A DNA stretch of 64,000 nucleotides from UBA11865 sp963749825 (lineage in GTDB: Bacteria > Chloroflexota > Anaerolineae > Promineifilales > Promineifilaceae): contig CAVVOI010000009.1 of NCBI GenBank assembly GCA_963749825.1, forward strand, positions 620,001 through 684,000, given 5' to 3'. A program made the position numbers and the translations under genes. The notes beneath the pieces are model-generated. The model saw only the letters and a program-made list of their open reading frames with translations. It had not been told where the DNA came from and searched no databases. How positions within the stretch are numbered: position 1 is the stretch's first letter; the number at the start of each line of letters is the position of its first letter. Positions 28,132-38,109 of this stretch are shown in pieces.

Positions 28132-29235
28132 ATGGATATGCTTGATCTTTTGAGAGAGCTAACAGGGACTGCTGGACCTTCAGGTTCCGAAACTGAGATT
28201 GCCAATGTGATAAGCAGACGGTGGAAGCCGTATGTCGACGAACTGAATATTGATCGTATAGGTAGTTTAGTTGCAGTAAGGCATGGTCAGGGTAACGAAC
28301 CTCGACCTCGCATTTTATTGGCTGCCCATATGGATGAAATCGCGCTGATGGTTAAGGAAATCATCACAACAGGCGATGATGAGCAGGATGGAGGCTTTAT
28401 TCGGGTCACAAATATCGGCGGCGTCGATAAACGTCAGCTTCTAGGGCAAGTTGTCACTGTCCACAGCTCTTCCGGTGATGATCTTATCGGCATCATCGGC
28501 GCCCTACCTACCAGCATGCTTCCTGAGTCGAAGCGCAATAAACCCTATGGATTCGATGAGTTGATCGTCGATCTTGGAATGACTTTTGAAAAACTCCTAA
28601 ACAAAGTGTCGGTTGGTGATTTCATTTCTTTTTGCCAACCATTACGCAAGCTGCTGAATGGCAGGGTCACGGCTAAAGCCCTGGATAACCGGGCTTCGGT
28701 CGCGGCGGTAACATTGTGCCTCGAAATACTCGCCGAAAGACGCCACGAATGGGATGTGGTAGCCATCGCAACTGCCCAAGAAGAAACGCGTTTGCTTGGA
28801 GCGTTCACCAGCGCATTTTCCCAAAGACCGGATATTGCAATAGCTATAGACGTCACTTTTGGCAAAGGTCCTGGCGCCAGTGATGAACTTACATTCGAAC
28901 TGGGAGACGGGCCAACTATCGGGTTAGGACCGAATATTCATCCTGGTATATATAAGGCCCTAAAAGAGTCGGCCAAGTCATTAGAGATCAAGGTTCATGT
29001 AGAGCCACATGCCTATGGTAGCAGTGGAACAGATGCATTTGCATTACAAGTGGCCCGTGATGGGGTTCCGACAGGTCTCGTTTCCATTCCTATACGCTAC
29101 ATGCATACCATGGTCGAGACTGTTTCAGTGGTGGATATTGAGCGCACCGGTCGATTGCTGACAGAGTTCGTTACTGGCTTAGACGACAGCTTCCTAAACA
29201 GGCTAGGTGAAGATCTAATAGATAAAAAAGAATAA
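28132..29235 (+). CDS. M42 family metallo-aminopeptidase (copy 1)
   Basis: A 367-residue TET-type aminopeptidase. The dinuclear metal ligands are visible: AAHMDEIAL (His), ALDNRAS (bridging Asp), QEETRLLGA (Glu pair), AIDVTFG (Asp) and RYMHTMVE (His). It is slightly longer than its two downstream relatives, with an inserted segment around residues 75-85. M42 enzymes assemble as 12-subunit tetrahedra that trim peptides released by the proteasome or other proteases in the cytoplasm. It is first of three tandem genes. Confidence 0.9.
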   Translation: MDMLDLLRELTGTAGPSGSETEIANVISRRWKPYVDELNIDRIGSLVAVRHGQGNEPRPRILLAAHMDEIALMVKEIITTGDDEQDGGFIRVTNIGGVDKRQLLGQVVTVHSSSGDDLIGIIGALPTSMLPESKRNKPYGFDELIVDLGMTFEKLLNKVSVGDFISFCQPLRKLLNGRVTAKALDNRASVAAVTLCLEILAERRHEWDVVAIATAQEETRLLGAFTSAFSQRPDIAIAIDVTFGKGPGASDELTFELGDGPTIGLGPNIHPGIYKALKESAKSLEIKVHVEPHAYGSSGTDAFALQVARDGVPTGLVSIPIRYMHTMVETVSVVDIERTGRLLTEFVTGLDDSFLNRLGEDLIDKKE

Positions 29236-29260
29236 GGCGCTGAGCGCCAAAAGTGTAGTT

Positions 29261-30298
29261 ATGAACGAGTTACTGAAACAATTAACCGAAGCTCAAGGTG
29301 TTTCCAGCCATGAGAAAGAAGTCCGAAGCCTAATCCTGGAATTGATCGTCGATAGCGTTGACGACTGGCATGTAGATGCCATAGGAAATCTGATCGCCCA
29401 GAAAAAAGGAACTGGTAAATCTGACCTTCGTGTATTAGTTGATGCCCACATGGATGAAGTTGGCTTAATGATATCGGGCGTCGATCGGGATGGCACAGGC
29501 AAATTCATGCTTGTAGGTGGTGTAAATCCCCAGTCATTATTGGGTAAGGTCGTCCAAGTTGGACCAAAAAAAATCACTGGAGTCATCGGCGCCCGCCCGA
29601 TTCATCTGTTGGATTCGAACCAAAGAGAAAGTGTTGTCAAGACAGAATCAATGCGGATTGATATTGGAGCAAAAAGCAAGGAAGAGGCGAATAGGAAGAT
29701 CAAGCCGGGTGATATGGCAGCATTTGTTACTAAATATGAAGAATTCGGGAATATCGCCATAGGTAAAGCCTTTGACGACCGGGTTGGCTGCGCCGTGCTA
29801 ATCGAGTTACTCAGAAGCGATCCTTTTCCGTTTCACTTGGTCGCTACCTTTACCGTCCAGGAAGAGGTAGGCCTACGAGGAGCAAAGGTCGTTGCCTACT
29901 CAACGAAACCTACGATCGCATTGGTCTTAGAGAGCACGCCTGCTTACGACTTGCCAAATAAGCGCGATGTAAGCCCAAACGTCTCCCTTGGTAAAGGGCC
30001 ATCGATTTATGTAATGGATAGGGGAACAATTCAAGATCCGCGCATTGTAGCCCATCTGACCAAGACGGCGACAAGCAGAGAAATACCATTTCAAATTCGC
30101 CAACCCGGTGGTGGGGGGACGAATACGTCGGCCATTCAACAGACTGGGGCAGGTGTGCCGGCTGCCACTCTCGCAACGCCAACGAGATATATTCATACGC
30201 CAGTATCTATGATTGATTTGACCGATTTTGATCATGTTGTGGCCTTGGCAGATGCTAGCTTACGAACGATTAATTTGGAGCAATTCCAATCTGGTTAA
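29261..30298 (+). CDS. M42 family metallo-aminopeptidase (copy 2)
   Basis: A 345-residue paralog 25 bp downstream of copy 1. The ligands are DAHMDEVGL, AFDDRVG, VQEEVGLRGA, VLESTPAYD and RYIHTPVS. The fourth ligand is Glu where the other two copies have Asp, a variation also known in M42 relatives. Different copies probably differ in side-chain preference, as in archaeal TET1-TET4, and could mix in one particle. Confidence 0.9.
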   Translation: MNELLKQLTEAQGVSSHEKEVRSLILELIVDSVDDWHVDAIGNLIAQKKGTGKSDLRVLVDAHMDEVGLMISGVDRDGTGKFMLVGGVNPQSLLGKVVQVGPKKITGVIGARPIHLLDSNQRESVVKTESMRIDIGAKSKEEANRKIKPGDMAAFVTKYEEFGNIAIGKAFDDRVGCAVLIELLRSDPFPFHLVATFTVQEEVGLRGAKVVAYSTKPTIALVLESTPAYDLPNKRDVSPNVSLGKGPSIYVMDRGTIQDPRIVAHLTKTATSREIPFQIRQPGGGGTNTSAIQQTGAGVPAATLATPTRYIHTPVSMIDLTDFDHVVALADASLRTINLEQFQSG

Positions 30299-30359
30299 GC
30301 TATCACAGTCGAAATATTCTACTTCGCCGAACTATAAAAAAGTACGATGAGGACGCTAT

Positions 30360-31352
30360 ATGGACGAGTTAATTAAGAATCTTGTTGAGACTTACGGGCC
30401 TTCTGGCTTCGAGGGAAAAATACGAGATCTAATCAGAGCTGAAATTGAACCATATATTGAAGATGTGACGGACGATGCGATGGGCAATCTTATCGCCCAC
30501 AGGCCAGGTGACGGTGACGGTCTAAAAGTTATGGTCGCGGCACACATGGACGAGATCGGCCTTATGGTGTCGCATATTACCGATAAGGGGTTCTTGCGAT
30601 TCACAAATATTGGTGGCGTTCGACCCCAAAGCTTGATGGGAAGCCGCGTAAAGTTCTCTAACGGAACCACTGGCGTGATTTATAGTGAAAAGATAGAGAC
30701 GTGGACAAAGCTACATCCCTTGAACAAACACTATATAGATGTCGGCGCGACGAACCGTGAAGATTGTCCCGTTGAGGTTGGGGCAGCGGCCGCCTTTTCT
30801 CGGCCTTTTGTCGCGCAAGGTGATAGATGGATAGCAAAAAGCATGGATGACCGAATAGGTTGTGCCGTCGTCATTGAGGCGTTAAAGCAGATCGAACATT
30901 CCATTAATGACATCTATTTCGTATTTAGCGTGCAAGAGGAAGTGGGAACTCGTGGTGCGCAGACAGCCGCAAATGCTCTACAGCCTGATGTTGGTTTAGC
31001 TGTGGATGTCACCTTGTCGGGCGATACGCCAGAAGCTAACACGATCGCTGTCGTCTTAGGTAGTGGTCCGGCAATTAAGGTGAAAGACTCGGGGATGATT
31101 TCCCATACAGGACTCGTACAGCAGATGAAGATGCGGGCGAAAGAAGCAGAAATTCCCTATCAACTGGAGGTTTTGGAGGGTGGATCAACTGATGCTAGAT
31201 CCATGCAGATCGCTGGCGCCGGTAGCGCGGCAGGTTGCTTGTCAATCCCCACTCGCTATGTTCACACTCAAAGTGAAGTCGTCGATGTATCGGACGTAAA
31301 GAATTCGGTGAGGTTGCTAGTCAATTTATTGTCCAAACCGATAGATTTGTAA
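30360..31352 (+). CDS. M42 family metallo-aminopeptidase (copy 3)
   Basis: A 330-residue paralog, 61 bp after copy 2, with ligands AAHMDEIGL, SMDDRIG, VQEEVGTRGA, AVDVTLS and RYVHTQSE. It is the shortest and most canonical of the three. ATGAGGA lies 8 bp before its ATG as a plausible ribosome site. The tandem arrangement suggests duplication followed by specialisation. Confidence 0.9.
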   Translation: MDELIKNLVETYGPSGFEGKIRDLIRAEIEPYIEDVTDDAMGNLIAHRPGDGDGLKVMVAAHMDEIGLMVSHITDKGFLRFTNIGGVRPQSLMGSRVKFSNGTTGVIYSEKIETWTKLHPLNKHYIDVGATNREDCPVEVGAAAAFSRPFVAQGDRWIAKSMDDRIGCAVVIEALKQIEHSINDIYFVFSVQEEVGTRGAQTAANALQPDVGLAVDVTLSGDTPEANTIAVVLGSGPAIKVKDSGMISHTGLVQQMKMRAKEAEIPYQLEVLEGGSTDARSMQIAGAGSAAGCLSIPTRYVHTQSEVVDVSDVKNSVRLLVNLLSKPIDL

Positions 31353-31402
31353 AATGGTTATTGGGGAAGTTCAGTCTTCGAGCGTGATTGTTTTCAATAA
31401 TC

Positions 31403-31768
31403 TTAGTAACGGATTCCCAATAATCTCACCCCAAACCAACAAATGGTCATCGTTGGTATGATTTGCGTGCCGGGTACTAGCGCTTCCACGGCCGCAACCC
31501 CTCTTAATGATTTTAGACCCAGCCAATCTAAAATCGCCCAACTGAGCGGCGCCGCCAGTATATCAAGCACTAGATCGAGCAAATCGATAGTTATCACTAC
31601 GACTAATGGGGTGTAGTGTAAGGTCTCTGCGAATGTCGCATCAGGCGGGATCTTGATTGATCTTATGCGTTTCGCCGATAACAAAAGGATCGTTAAGCTG
31701 CCAATCATAGTCACCAATAGGATGACAAAGAAGACGATGCCTATCAAGCGGATTGTTTCTATGTCCAT
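31403..31768 (-). CDS. Small membrane protein, unknown
   Basis: A 121-residue protein with an N-terminal membrane helix (residues 7-30), two hydrophobic stretches in the middle (52-85, rich in Leu, Asp and Ile), and a C-terminal helix ending WFGVRLLGIRY. No motif is recognised. It is on the same strand as, and about 120 bp downstream of, the DUF456 gene. Confidence 0.6.
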   Translation of the reverse strand: MDIETIRLIGIVFFVILLVTMIGSLTILLLSAKRIRSIKIPPDATFAETLHYTPLVVVITIDLLDLVLDILAAPLSWAILDWLGLKSLRGVAAVEALVPGTQIIPTMTICWFGVRLLGIRY

Positions 31769-31887
31769 ATTTGCCCTAAGTGGAAAAAATTACCGATATC
31801 GTTCAAATGATGAACAAGGCCGGATTTTGCCTCCCATGAATTAGCCAAAGAATTGCAGTTTCTGCCAAGTCATCGATTTTGGCTGAT

Positions 31888-32409
31888 TCAATATGCCAGT
31901 ACTTGCCAGATAAAAATCAGCAACATGAGGGCTCCTCCCGCCAATTGTACAACTGTCGCTATTCCCCAGCCGACAACACCACCTATGCTGGCCTTCAATG
32001 CCACTTTCCAATCCTGATACTTCTGGTATTGACCTATCAAAATGCCCAGGGCATAGCCGATGATTCCGCCGAATAAATTGCCGATAATAGGAATAACTGC
32101 TCCGAGTAGAAAGAACCCCAAGATGCTACCGATGAGACCGAGAAACATCGCTCTTCGGGCCGCGCCACCGCTTTTTGCCCCAAGTAAAGGTAGCCAAAGA
32201 TCGGCCGTGCCCGTGATGATGGCGATTAGTGTAATGACGCTAAAAGTTATCCAGTCTATAGCGGTGAAGCCATCAAAAATGACATAGACTAGTACCGATA
32301 ACCAGATGAGCACAGTGCCGGGTAAGATGGGGACCAATATCCCAACAAGGCCAATCACCATGAAGGCCACGGCTAATCCAAAGGCAAATGCATCAAGAAA
32401 TAGAGCCAA
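31888..32409 (-). CDS. DUF456 family membrane protein
   Basis: A 173-residue protein with about five hydrophobic helices, strongly Gly- and Ile-rich (LVGILVPILPGTVLIWLSVL; GNLFGGIIGYALGILIGQ). The GxxVPxLPG start and the central glycine-zipper-like repeats match DUF456. The function of the family is unknown; glycine zippers suggest pore-like or oligomeric membrane packing. Confidence 0.78.
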   Translation of the reverse strand: MALFLDAFAFGLAVAFMVIGLVGILVPILPGTVLIWLSVLVYVIFDGFTAIDWITFSVITLIAIITGTADLWLPLLGAKSGGAARRAMFLGLIGSILGFFLLGAVIPIIGNLFGGIIGYALGILIGQYQKYQDWKVALKASIGGVVGWGIATVVQLAGGALMLLIFIWQVLAY

Positions 32410-32700
32410 GAAAATTACTCTCCATGAAATAATTGATGTTGTCTAATTGAGCCGCACGAGGCGCTGTGCCTTCAAAATCGCTCATTCGAATTCCTTTACG
32501 TTGCAACCCTGTAGCCGGTTGCGGCTAACGGCGTTTATAAAGCCAGGGTTGGCCTCTCCCTTTCGTTTTAGCAGTATCACGATCATGACCTGATTAATCC
32601 CGGCCGTCAACAAGAACAATTTTTCCGAGGTATACGACTTCTATGTTTCTATCAATTATTGAATTTCATCTGGACAGAAATACTATCCTACCAGTGCCCA

Positions 32701-32709
32701 TGCTATAAT
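32701..32709 (+). promoter_or_regulatory. Extended -10 promoter, likely leaderless
   Basis: TGCTATAAT is a perfect extended -10. The ATG at 32716 is 7 nt after it, exactly where transcription should start, so the mRNA probably lacks a 5' leader. Confidence 0.6.
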
Positions 32710-32715
32710 TTCAGC

Positions 32716-35382
32716 ATGTTGCTCATCCTCACACACGAAAATGCAGACTTCGATGCCGTCGCTTCTCAATTAGCGGCATGGAAACTTTACCCTGAAGGGG
32801 TGCCCCTACTTTCCTGGCGAGTCAATCGCAATGTAGAGCAATTTCTGACACTGTATTGGGATGCCCTGCCTTTTATGAGGCCGGTGGACTGGCGCCGAAG
32901 CCGGGTAGAGAAGGTTGTTTTGGTGGATACCTTGTCATTGCCAAGCGTACGCGGCGTACGGCCTGACAAAGTTGAGGTCGTGGTCATTGACCATCATGAA
33001 CTTGGCGAAACGCCGAATGAACAATGGTCTTATCATACCGAAATAGTTGGCGCGACAACGACGCTTTTGGTGGAGATGCTTCAGGAAAGAGGGCTGACCG
33101 TTTCGGTGAATGAAGCGACTTTACTGCTTCTCGGTATCCATGAAGATACAGGATCCCTGGTTTATGGTACGACCACTGTTAGAGATGCCCAGGCAACGGC
33201 ATGGTTAATGCAGCAAGGAGCGCAGCTTTCGGTTATCAGCCGCTTTCTCAATATACAATTATCCGATCAACAACAATTACTTTATGAAACACTTCAGGAT
33301 CAGGCGGAATGGCTGAAGATCGAAGGCCAAACCATTTTGCTCTCTGCGGTTTCGGCGCCGCCCGGATTTGACGATGAAATCTCGGCCGTCGCTCATCGAT
33401 TAAGGGATACACTGACTCCTGATGGCATGTTTTTATTGGTACAACTCAAATACAATCATGTTCAACTGGTCGCTCGCTCAAGCACAGACCATGTAGATGT
33501 CTCGATTATCGCTAAAGCTCTGGGTGGGGGAGGGCATAGTAGGGCGGCCGCCGCCACTATTATGGACAGGCAAATTTCCGAGACTCGAGATGAGATCATT
33601 GACCTACTGCCTACCGCGGTTAAGCCTATGGCCAAAGTAGACCAGATCATGTCTTATGGCGTTCAAGTCCTCTCTTCCGATACCAAGATCAGCGAAGCTG
33701 GTGAGAGGATGCAACGATGGGGACATGAAGGTTACCCGGTCGTCGATCCCCAATCTACCAGGTTGATAGGATTATTGACTCGCCGGATGGTCGATCGTGC
33801 ACTTAATCACCAGATGGGCGATCTTCCCGTCAAAAATATCATGCGAGCCGGAAGCGTTACCGTTCAACCATCGGATTCCGTAGAATCAGTTCAGCGTCTT
33901 ATGATCCAGGAAGGGTGGGGGCAAATACCGGTAGTACGTGAAAGTAAGGATGATCAGGCTGAACCAGAACTAATCGGTATAGTTACTCGAACAGACCTAA
34001 TAAATATCTTGACGGACGGGCTCTCTTCATTCAACGAACCAGACATGCGAGTACTCATGGTTAACTCGTTGACCAAGGCCGTTTGGGCCTTAGTTCAGGC
34101 TGTCAGTATCGTGGCCCACCAACTAGAAATGCCGCTCTATTTTGTCGGTGGATTGGTCCGAGATTTGCTGTTAGAGAAACAGCCAATGGATATTGATATG
34201 GTGGTCGAAGGCGATGCGATTGTCTTGGTCAAACAGTTACGCAGGCGTTATGGTGGTGAATCGCGTAGTCATGCCCAATTTGGCACGGCCAAATGGTTGT
34301 TGTCCCAAAGTTGTTGGCAACGAATTGCGCCAGATATCGCGATTGACAACGTCCCCATGGACATAGATTTTGTAACAGCCCGCACTGAGATTTACACTCA
34401 ACCATCCGCGCTGCCAGAAGTGGAACACGGTTCGATTAAGCTCGATCTTCACCGAAGGGATTTCACAATCAACACTTTGGCTGTCCGGCTGGACGGGGCT
34501 CACCTCGGCGAATTATTAGATTTTTACGGTGGCTTAAGGGATTTACAGTCAGGGATCATTCGAGTCTTGCATAGTTTGAGCTTTGTCGATGACCCAACAC
34601 GGATTCTTAGGGCAATACGACTAGAACAACGTCTAAAATTTAAGATCGAAGAACGAAGTTCAGAACTAATTCATGAAGCGCTGCCAATGCTCAATCGAGT
34701 GACCGGAGATCGTATTCGAAACGAATTGGTTATGTGCTTGAATGAGGCACAACGTTTCAAGATATTAGAAAGATTGGCGGAGCTTGGCGTCCTGGCTCAA
34801 ATCCATCCTGGCTTGACATTACATTCGCAGATGGCTTCGAGTTTCAAAGATGCCGAACAAATATTAGCCGATCCGGCTTGGGGCGAGTCGCTTAGTGAAG
34901 TTCCGCCAGCTTTTGCCTATTTTGCTTTGATGATGCTTCCCCTGACCCCCACAGTCCAGCAAGAAGTCATGGCTCGTCTCAAGGTTCGCCGGTCGACCAT
35001 GGACGATCTATTGGCGGCAAAGGATTTGTTGATCGAGTTGGCAGAATTGCCGGCGAATCCTTTACCAAGCCAGGTTGTAAAAATCATGCGTTACTACCCC
35101 GAGCGGGTGATTATGGTCGCTCAAGCGGCAGCAGGCATTGAGTCTTCGATCGGCGGGATAGTTGACCAATACATCAAGGAGTGGCGGCACGTACGGCCTT
35201 CACTGAATGGTAACGATCTTTTGAATTTAGGCCTTAAGGCTGGTCCCAAAGTAGGAGAATTGTTGGATCGTCTGCTCGCGGCGAACCTTAACGGATCTGT
35301 ACAAGGTGAAGAAGGGGAGCGCGAGTTAATTGCCCAATGGATCGGCGACGAGTTGGTAGCAAGTGACATCCCTGAATCTTAA
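32716..35382 (+). CDS. DHH phosphoesterase-CBS-tRNA nucleotidyltransferase fusion
   Basis: An 888-residue three-part protein. Residues 1-300 form a DHH/DHHA1 phosphoesterase (HENADFDA, VVIDHHELGE, and a GGGGHSRAAAA glycine-rich loop). Residues 310-450 hold two CBS domains. From about 460 a class II nucleotidyltransferase head follows (YFVGGLVRDLLL, then DID metal ligands, RRDFTINTLAV, DDPTRILRAIRLEQR) with a helical tRNA-binding tail. Such fusions are known in cyanobacteria, Aquifex and others and repair or add the tRNA 3' CCA or A end; the DHH part may act as a nuclease. Start 32716 fits the leaderless promoter; an in-frame ATG at 32659 would lie upstream of that promoter. Whether the enzyme adds CC, A or CCA cannot be told. 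Confidence 0.9.
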   Translation: MLLILTHENADFDAVASQLAAWKLYPEGVPLLSWRVNRNVEQFLTLYWDALPFMRPVDWRRSRVEKVVLVDTLSLPSVRGVRPDKVEVVVIDHHELGETPNEQWSYHTEIVGATTTLLVEMLQERGLTVSVNEATLLLLGIHEDTGSLVYGTTTVRDAQATAWLMQQGAQLSVISRFLNIQLSDQQQLLYETLQDQAEWLKIEGQTILLSAVSAPPGFDDEISAVAHRLRDTLTPDGMFLLVQLKYNHVQLVARSSTDHVDVSIIAKALGGGGHSRAAAATIMDRQISETRDEIIDLLPTAVKPMAKVDQIMSYGVQVLSSDTKISEAGERMQRWGHEGYPVVDPQSTRLIGLLTRRMVDRALNHQMGDLPVKNIMRAGSVTVQPSDSVESVQRLMIQEGWGQIPVVRESKDDQAEPELIGIVTRTDLINILTDGLSSFNEPDMRVLMVNSLTKAVWALVQAVSIVAHQLEMPLYFVGGLVRDLLLEKQPMDIDMVVEGDAIVLVKQLRRRYGGESRSHAQFGTAKWLLSQSCWQRIAPDIAIDNVPMDIDFVTARTEIYTQPSALPEVEHGSIKLDLHRRDFTINTLAVRLDGAHLGELLDFYGGLRDLQSGIIRVLHSLSFVDDPTRILRAIRLEQRLKFKIEERSSELIHEALPMLNRVTGDRIRNELVMCLNEAQRFKILERLAELGVLAQIHPGLTLHSQMASSFKDAEQILADPAWGESLSEVPPAFAYFALMMLPLTPTVQQEVMARLKVRRSTMDDLLAAKDLLIELAELPANPLPSQVVKIMRYYPERVIMVAQAAAGIESSIGGIVDQYIKEWRHVRPSLNGNDLLNLGLKAGPKVGELLDRLLAANLNGSVQGEEGERELIAQWIGDELVASDIPES

Positions 35383-35455
35383 GAACGACTTCCATCAAAT
35401 GCCAAAGGCAATCTGTTCTATCATTGGATTTGTCCGGAAACAGAATCTGCATGGG

Positions 35456-37849
35456 TTAGAAATTCGAAATTGTCCCTCGCTCGTTTGATTCATCAGTCCA
35501 AGAACCCGTAACCAAGAAACCTACAGTTTCATCCCTCGAGCCATCCATCAAGATCGTTAGTCGCCTTCCGGATTCTTCATTGGGGATATCAATAACCTTC
35601 AAATGGGCTGATAATTCCTTATCGTTGGGTGATAGCTTAACAAGGCAATTGGATGCTTCCTGAAAAAAGTCCCATCTAAACGAGGAACGGGTATGTTCTA
35701 AATGGAGCGGCAATGAATAGATACCGCTCTCGACTAAATCTTGATAAAAATGTGTGCCATATGACAATGAAGGAACGCCATGCTCCGAAGCAACGGACAT
35801 TTCAAGCAAGGCTTTTGTATTGAAGATGTCAGCGTAGGTTACCCGAACACCAAGATCAATGTTGGCGCTGCCCCAGCGACCAGGACCAATCATAATGAAA
35901 GGTATTCCCTGCAATTTAGCATTCAATCGCCCGATTGCGCGGCCGATTTCCAGCTTCACGGTTCTATCGTTTATTTGCCGGTAATGAGTTGGATCTACGA
36001 AGATAATGTAGCGTATTCCTTCCACCTTTCCGTTCGGCACCAACTCATTCGACGTAAACAGGATATCTTCTTCGGGTAAATCCGTGGGTATTTGAACGCT
36101 GAGATCAACATCTCTTTGACTCAATGGACGACACTGCAGAATATGCAGCCGAAAGCCCGGCTGTGGATATTTTGGGATGATTTCGACGGTATATTCGATA
36201 TCTACAGGTCGCTCGTATCCAAGTTCCAATCTACGTAATGTTGTTCGCAGCAACTTCACGAAATCTCGATCCTGGGTTAAGTAATCGAAAGTCAGAACCA
36301 AATTGTTAGCATCTTCTAAGCCGCTAGTCGATACAAGATTTCGAATATAGTCCCCCTGATCTACTGAAACGATAAGACGGGCATGGGGATAACCACTCCG
36401 AATAGCTTCATGCAACACCTCTATTGCTGGCAGGGTTTTAAACTCATTGTCCTCCAGATCGATAACGTCAACATATCTCTGAGAATATTGACGGACTGCA
36501 CTTGCGGTTGACTCCGGCCGTAATCGAGGATGGCTTAAGGCCACAATTCGAGTGTAATCATTGGCCAGCCTATCAACGGCCCTCGTTCCCAAGCCCCAGA
36601 CCATTCGTAAAAAGCCGTCTTCTTTGCGAATATCTGGATTCCAACGAAAGCTATTTTGACTGAATCCAACTCCGGCAACAGTCGGGAAGAAGTATCGCCC
36701 ATAGCGCTCGCCATTGACCGTTTGCAATAGGATTGCCATTCGCTCATCATAATCGATCAAGTGATTCTTCTGCCTATATAAAATGGCATCCGGATTCAAG
36801 GTACTGGCATAGATTCGTCTTACGGCATCCAATAAATTGGCGAGATTTTGCTCTAATCCACTCTGGTTTGGAAGGAAAAAGCTTTCATATTTACCGGCGA
36901 ATGAGAATCCAAAATTGTCCTCTAACAAACTTGAAGAACGAACAATAAGTGGCATCGTGCCAATATGCTCCAGAATATCTCGTAGCTGGTCAATTACTTT
37001 TTCCGGAAACTGACCATTCATATGAGCCTCTACCACGTTAGGATAATCGGCCCGAATTTCGTCCAAAGGACGGTATTTCTGGTTCATTAAGTGATCTAGG
37101 TTATTGACCAACCTGAATTGGTAAATAACTTCTGTGCCGATGAAATAACTTTCAGGAACCACAATCTGTTTGCTAATATCTGGTCCATATTCGGGATCTT
37201 GCTGTTGGAGAATCTTCCAGGCTAACAACATGCCGGCTGCCTTGCCGCCGATTTTTCCCCTACCGATCCTATGCCTATGAATATTGCGTAGATCGTTTAT
37301 ATCGAAAACCCTGCGAGCCACACCGATGTAAGGGAGTTGATCACTGATCATTCCCTTTATCAAGACGGCCTTAATCTCTTCTAAATGATGGTTAATCGAT
37401 TCTCGTTCGGGTGGCGGCAATGATTCATATGCTAATCCCTGGCGAAAAAGAAGTTCCCAAGGAGCCAGTTCAGGATTGAAGGAAAGCTCGCTTGCAGCCA
37501 AAGGAGAAGGCTGTTCTTTTAAGACTTCCTGGATGATTTGTTCGAAGAGGGCCGTGGGTAAATTGAACCCAAAGTAAAAATCAGTTTGATAATCGCGTAC
37601 CCGGGCCTTGCGCTCTTGCCAGACACTGGCAGGCTCTTGTGCAAACGGATCAAAAAGTCCTTCCCGTTTTTGCGATTCGGCCGCCTTTTCTTTGACGATT
37701 GCTTCAAACTCTTCGCGACCAATAATGCCACGGCGAAATATCTCGTCACGCATACGTGCCCGGATCCTTTCAGCCAAAACTGGATATTGAGCTAGCTTAA
37801 TATAGATGTCGATGGTTGATGTCTTGCTACGAAGAGGCGCATCCACCAA
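35456..37849 (-). CDS. PEP/pyruvate-binding (PPDK N-terminal-like) protein
   Basis: A 797-residue protein with the ATP-grasp-like N-terminal domain of pyruvate phosphate dikinase and PEP synthase: GRGKIGGKAAGMLLAW near residue 195, and PLIVRSSSLLEDNFGFSFAG near 300. The phosphohistidine swivel domain and PEP barrel of true PPDK are not seen. Instead the C-terminal 230 residues contain a distinct segment with MIGPGRWGSANIDLG. It may be a phosphotransferase of unknown substrate. The start is TTG 37849 or GTG 37846, both served by GGAGG just upstream. Confidence 0.75.
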   Translation of the reverse strand: MVDAPLRSKTSTIDIYIKLAQYPVLAERIRARMRDEIFRRGIIGREEFEAIVKEKAAESQKREGLFDPFAQEPASVWQERKARVRDYQTDFYFGFNLPTALFEQIIQEVLKEQPSPLAASELSFNPELAPWELLFRQGLAYESLPPPERESINHHLEEIKAVLIKGMISDQLPYIGVARRVFDINDLRNIHRHRIGRGKIGGKAAGMLLAWKILQQQDPEYGPDISKQIVVPESYFIGTEVIYQFRLVNNLDHLMNQKYRPLDEIRADYPNVVEAHMNGQFPEKVIDQLRDILEHIGTMPLIVRSSSLLEDNFGFSFAGKYESFFLPNQSGLEQNLANLLDAVRRIYASTLNPDAILYRQKNHLIDYDERMAILLQTVNGERYGRYFFPTVAGVGFSQNSFRWNPDIRKEDGFLRMVWGLGTRAVDRLANDYTRIVALSHPRLRPESTASAVRQYSQRYVDVIDLEDNEFKTLPAIEVLHEAIRSGYPHARLIVSVDQGDYIRNLVSTSGLEDANNLVLTFDYLTQDRDFVKLLRTTLRRLELGYERPVDIEYTVEIIPKYPQPGFRLHILQCRPLSQRDVDLSVQIPTDLPEEDILFTSNELVPNGKVEGIRYIIFVDPTHYRQINDRTVKLEIGRAIGRLNAKLQGIPFIMIGPGRWGSANIDLGVRVTYADIFNTKALLEMSVASEHGVPSLSYGTHFYQDLVESGIYSLPLHLEHTRSSFRWDFFQEASNCLVKLSPNDKELSAHLKVIDIPNEESGRRLTILMDGSRDETVGFLVTGSWTDESNERGTISNF

Positions 37850-38109
37850 AAATATCCTCCATATATTTAAGATTCACAGTCTATAATTACCTAAACCAAG
37901 TCTCATTTATACCCAAAAAGAGTTTGTAAAGCTGATTTATTCGGAACTACTCACATTCAGTTGATACAACTTTGTACCGAGATGACATGGATTCGATTCC
38001 GCAATTATAACCTGTGACATACTATAACAAGTTGTCATGAAATCGTTTTGTGGTCAAATATTCGATCCGCAATGGCTAACTTATTATTCAATACTCAAAA
38101 GGGAACATT

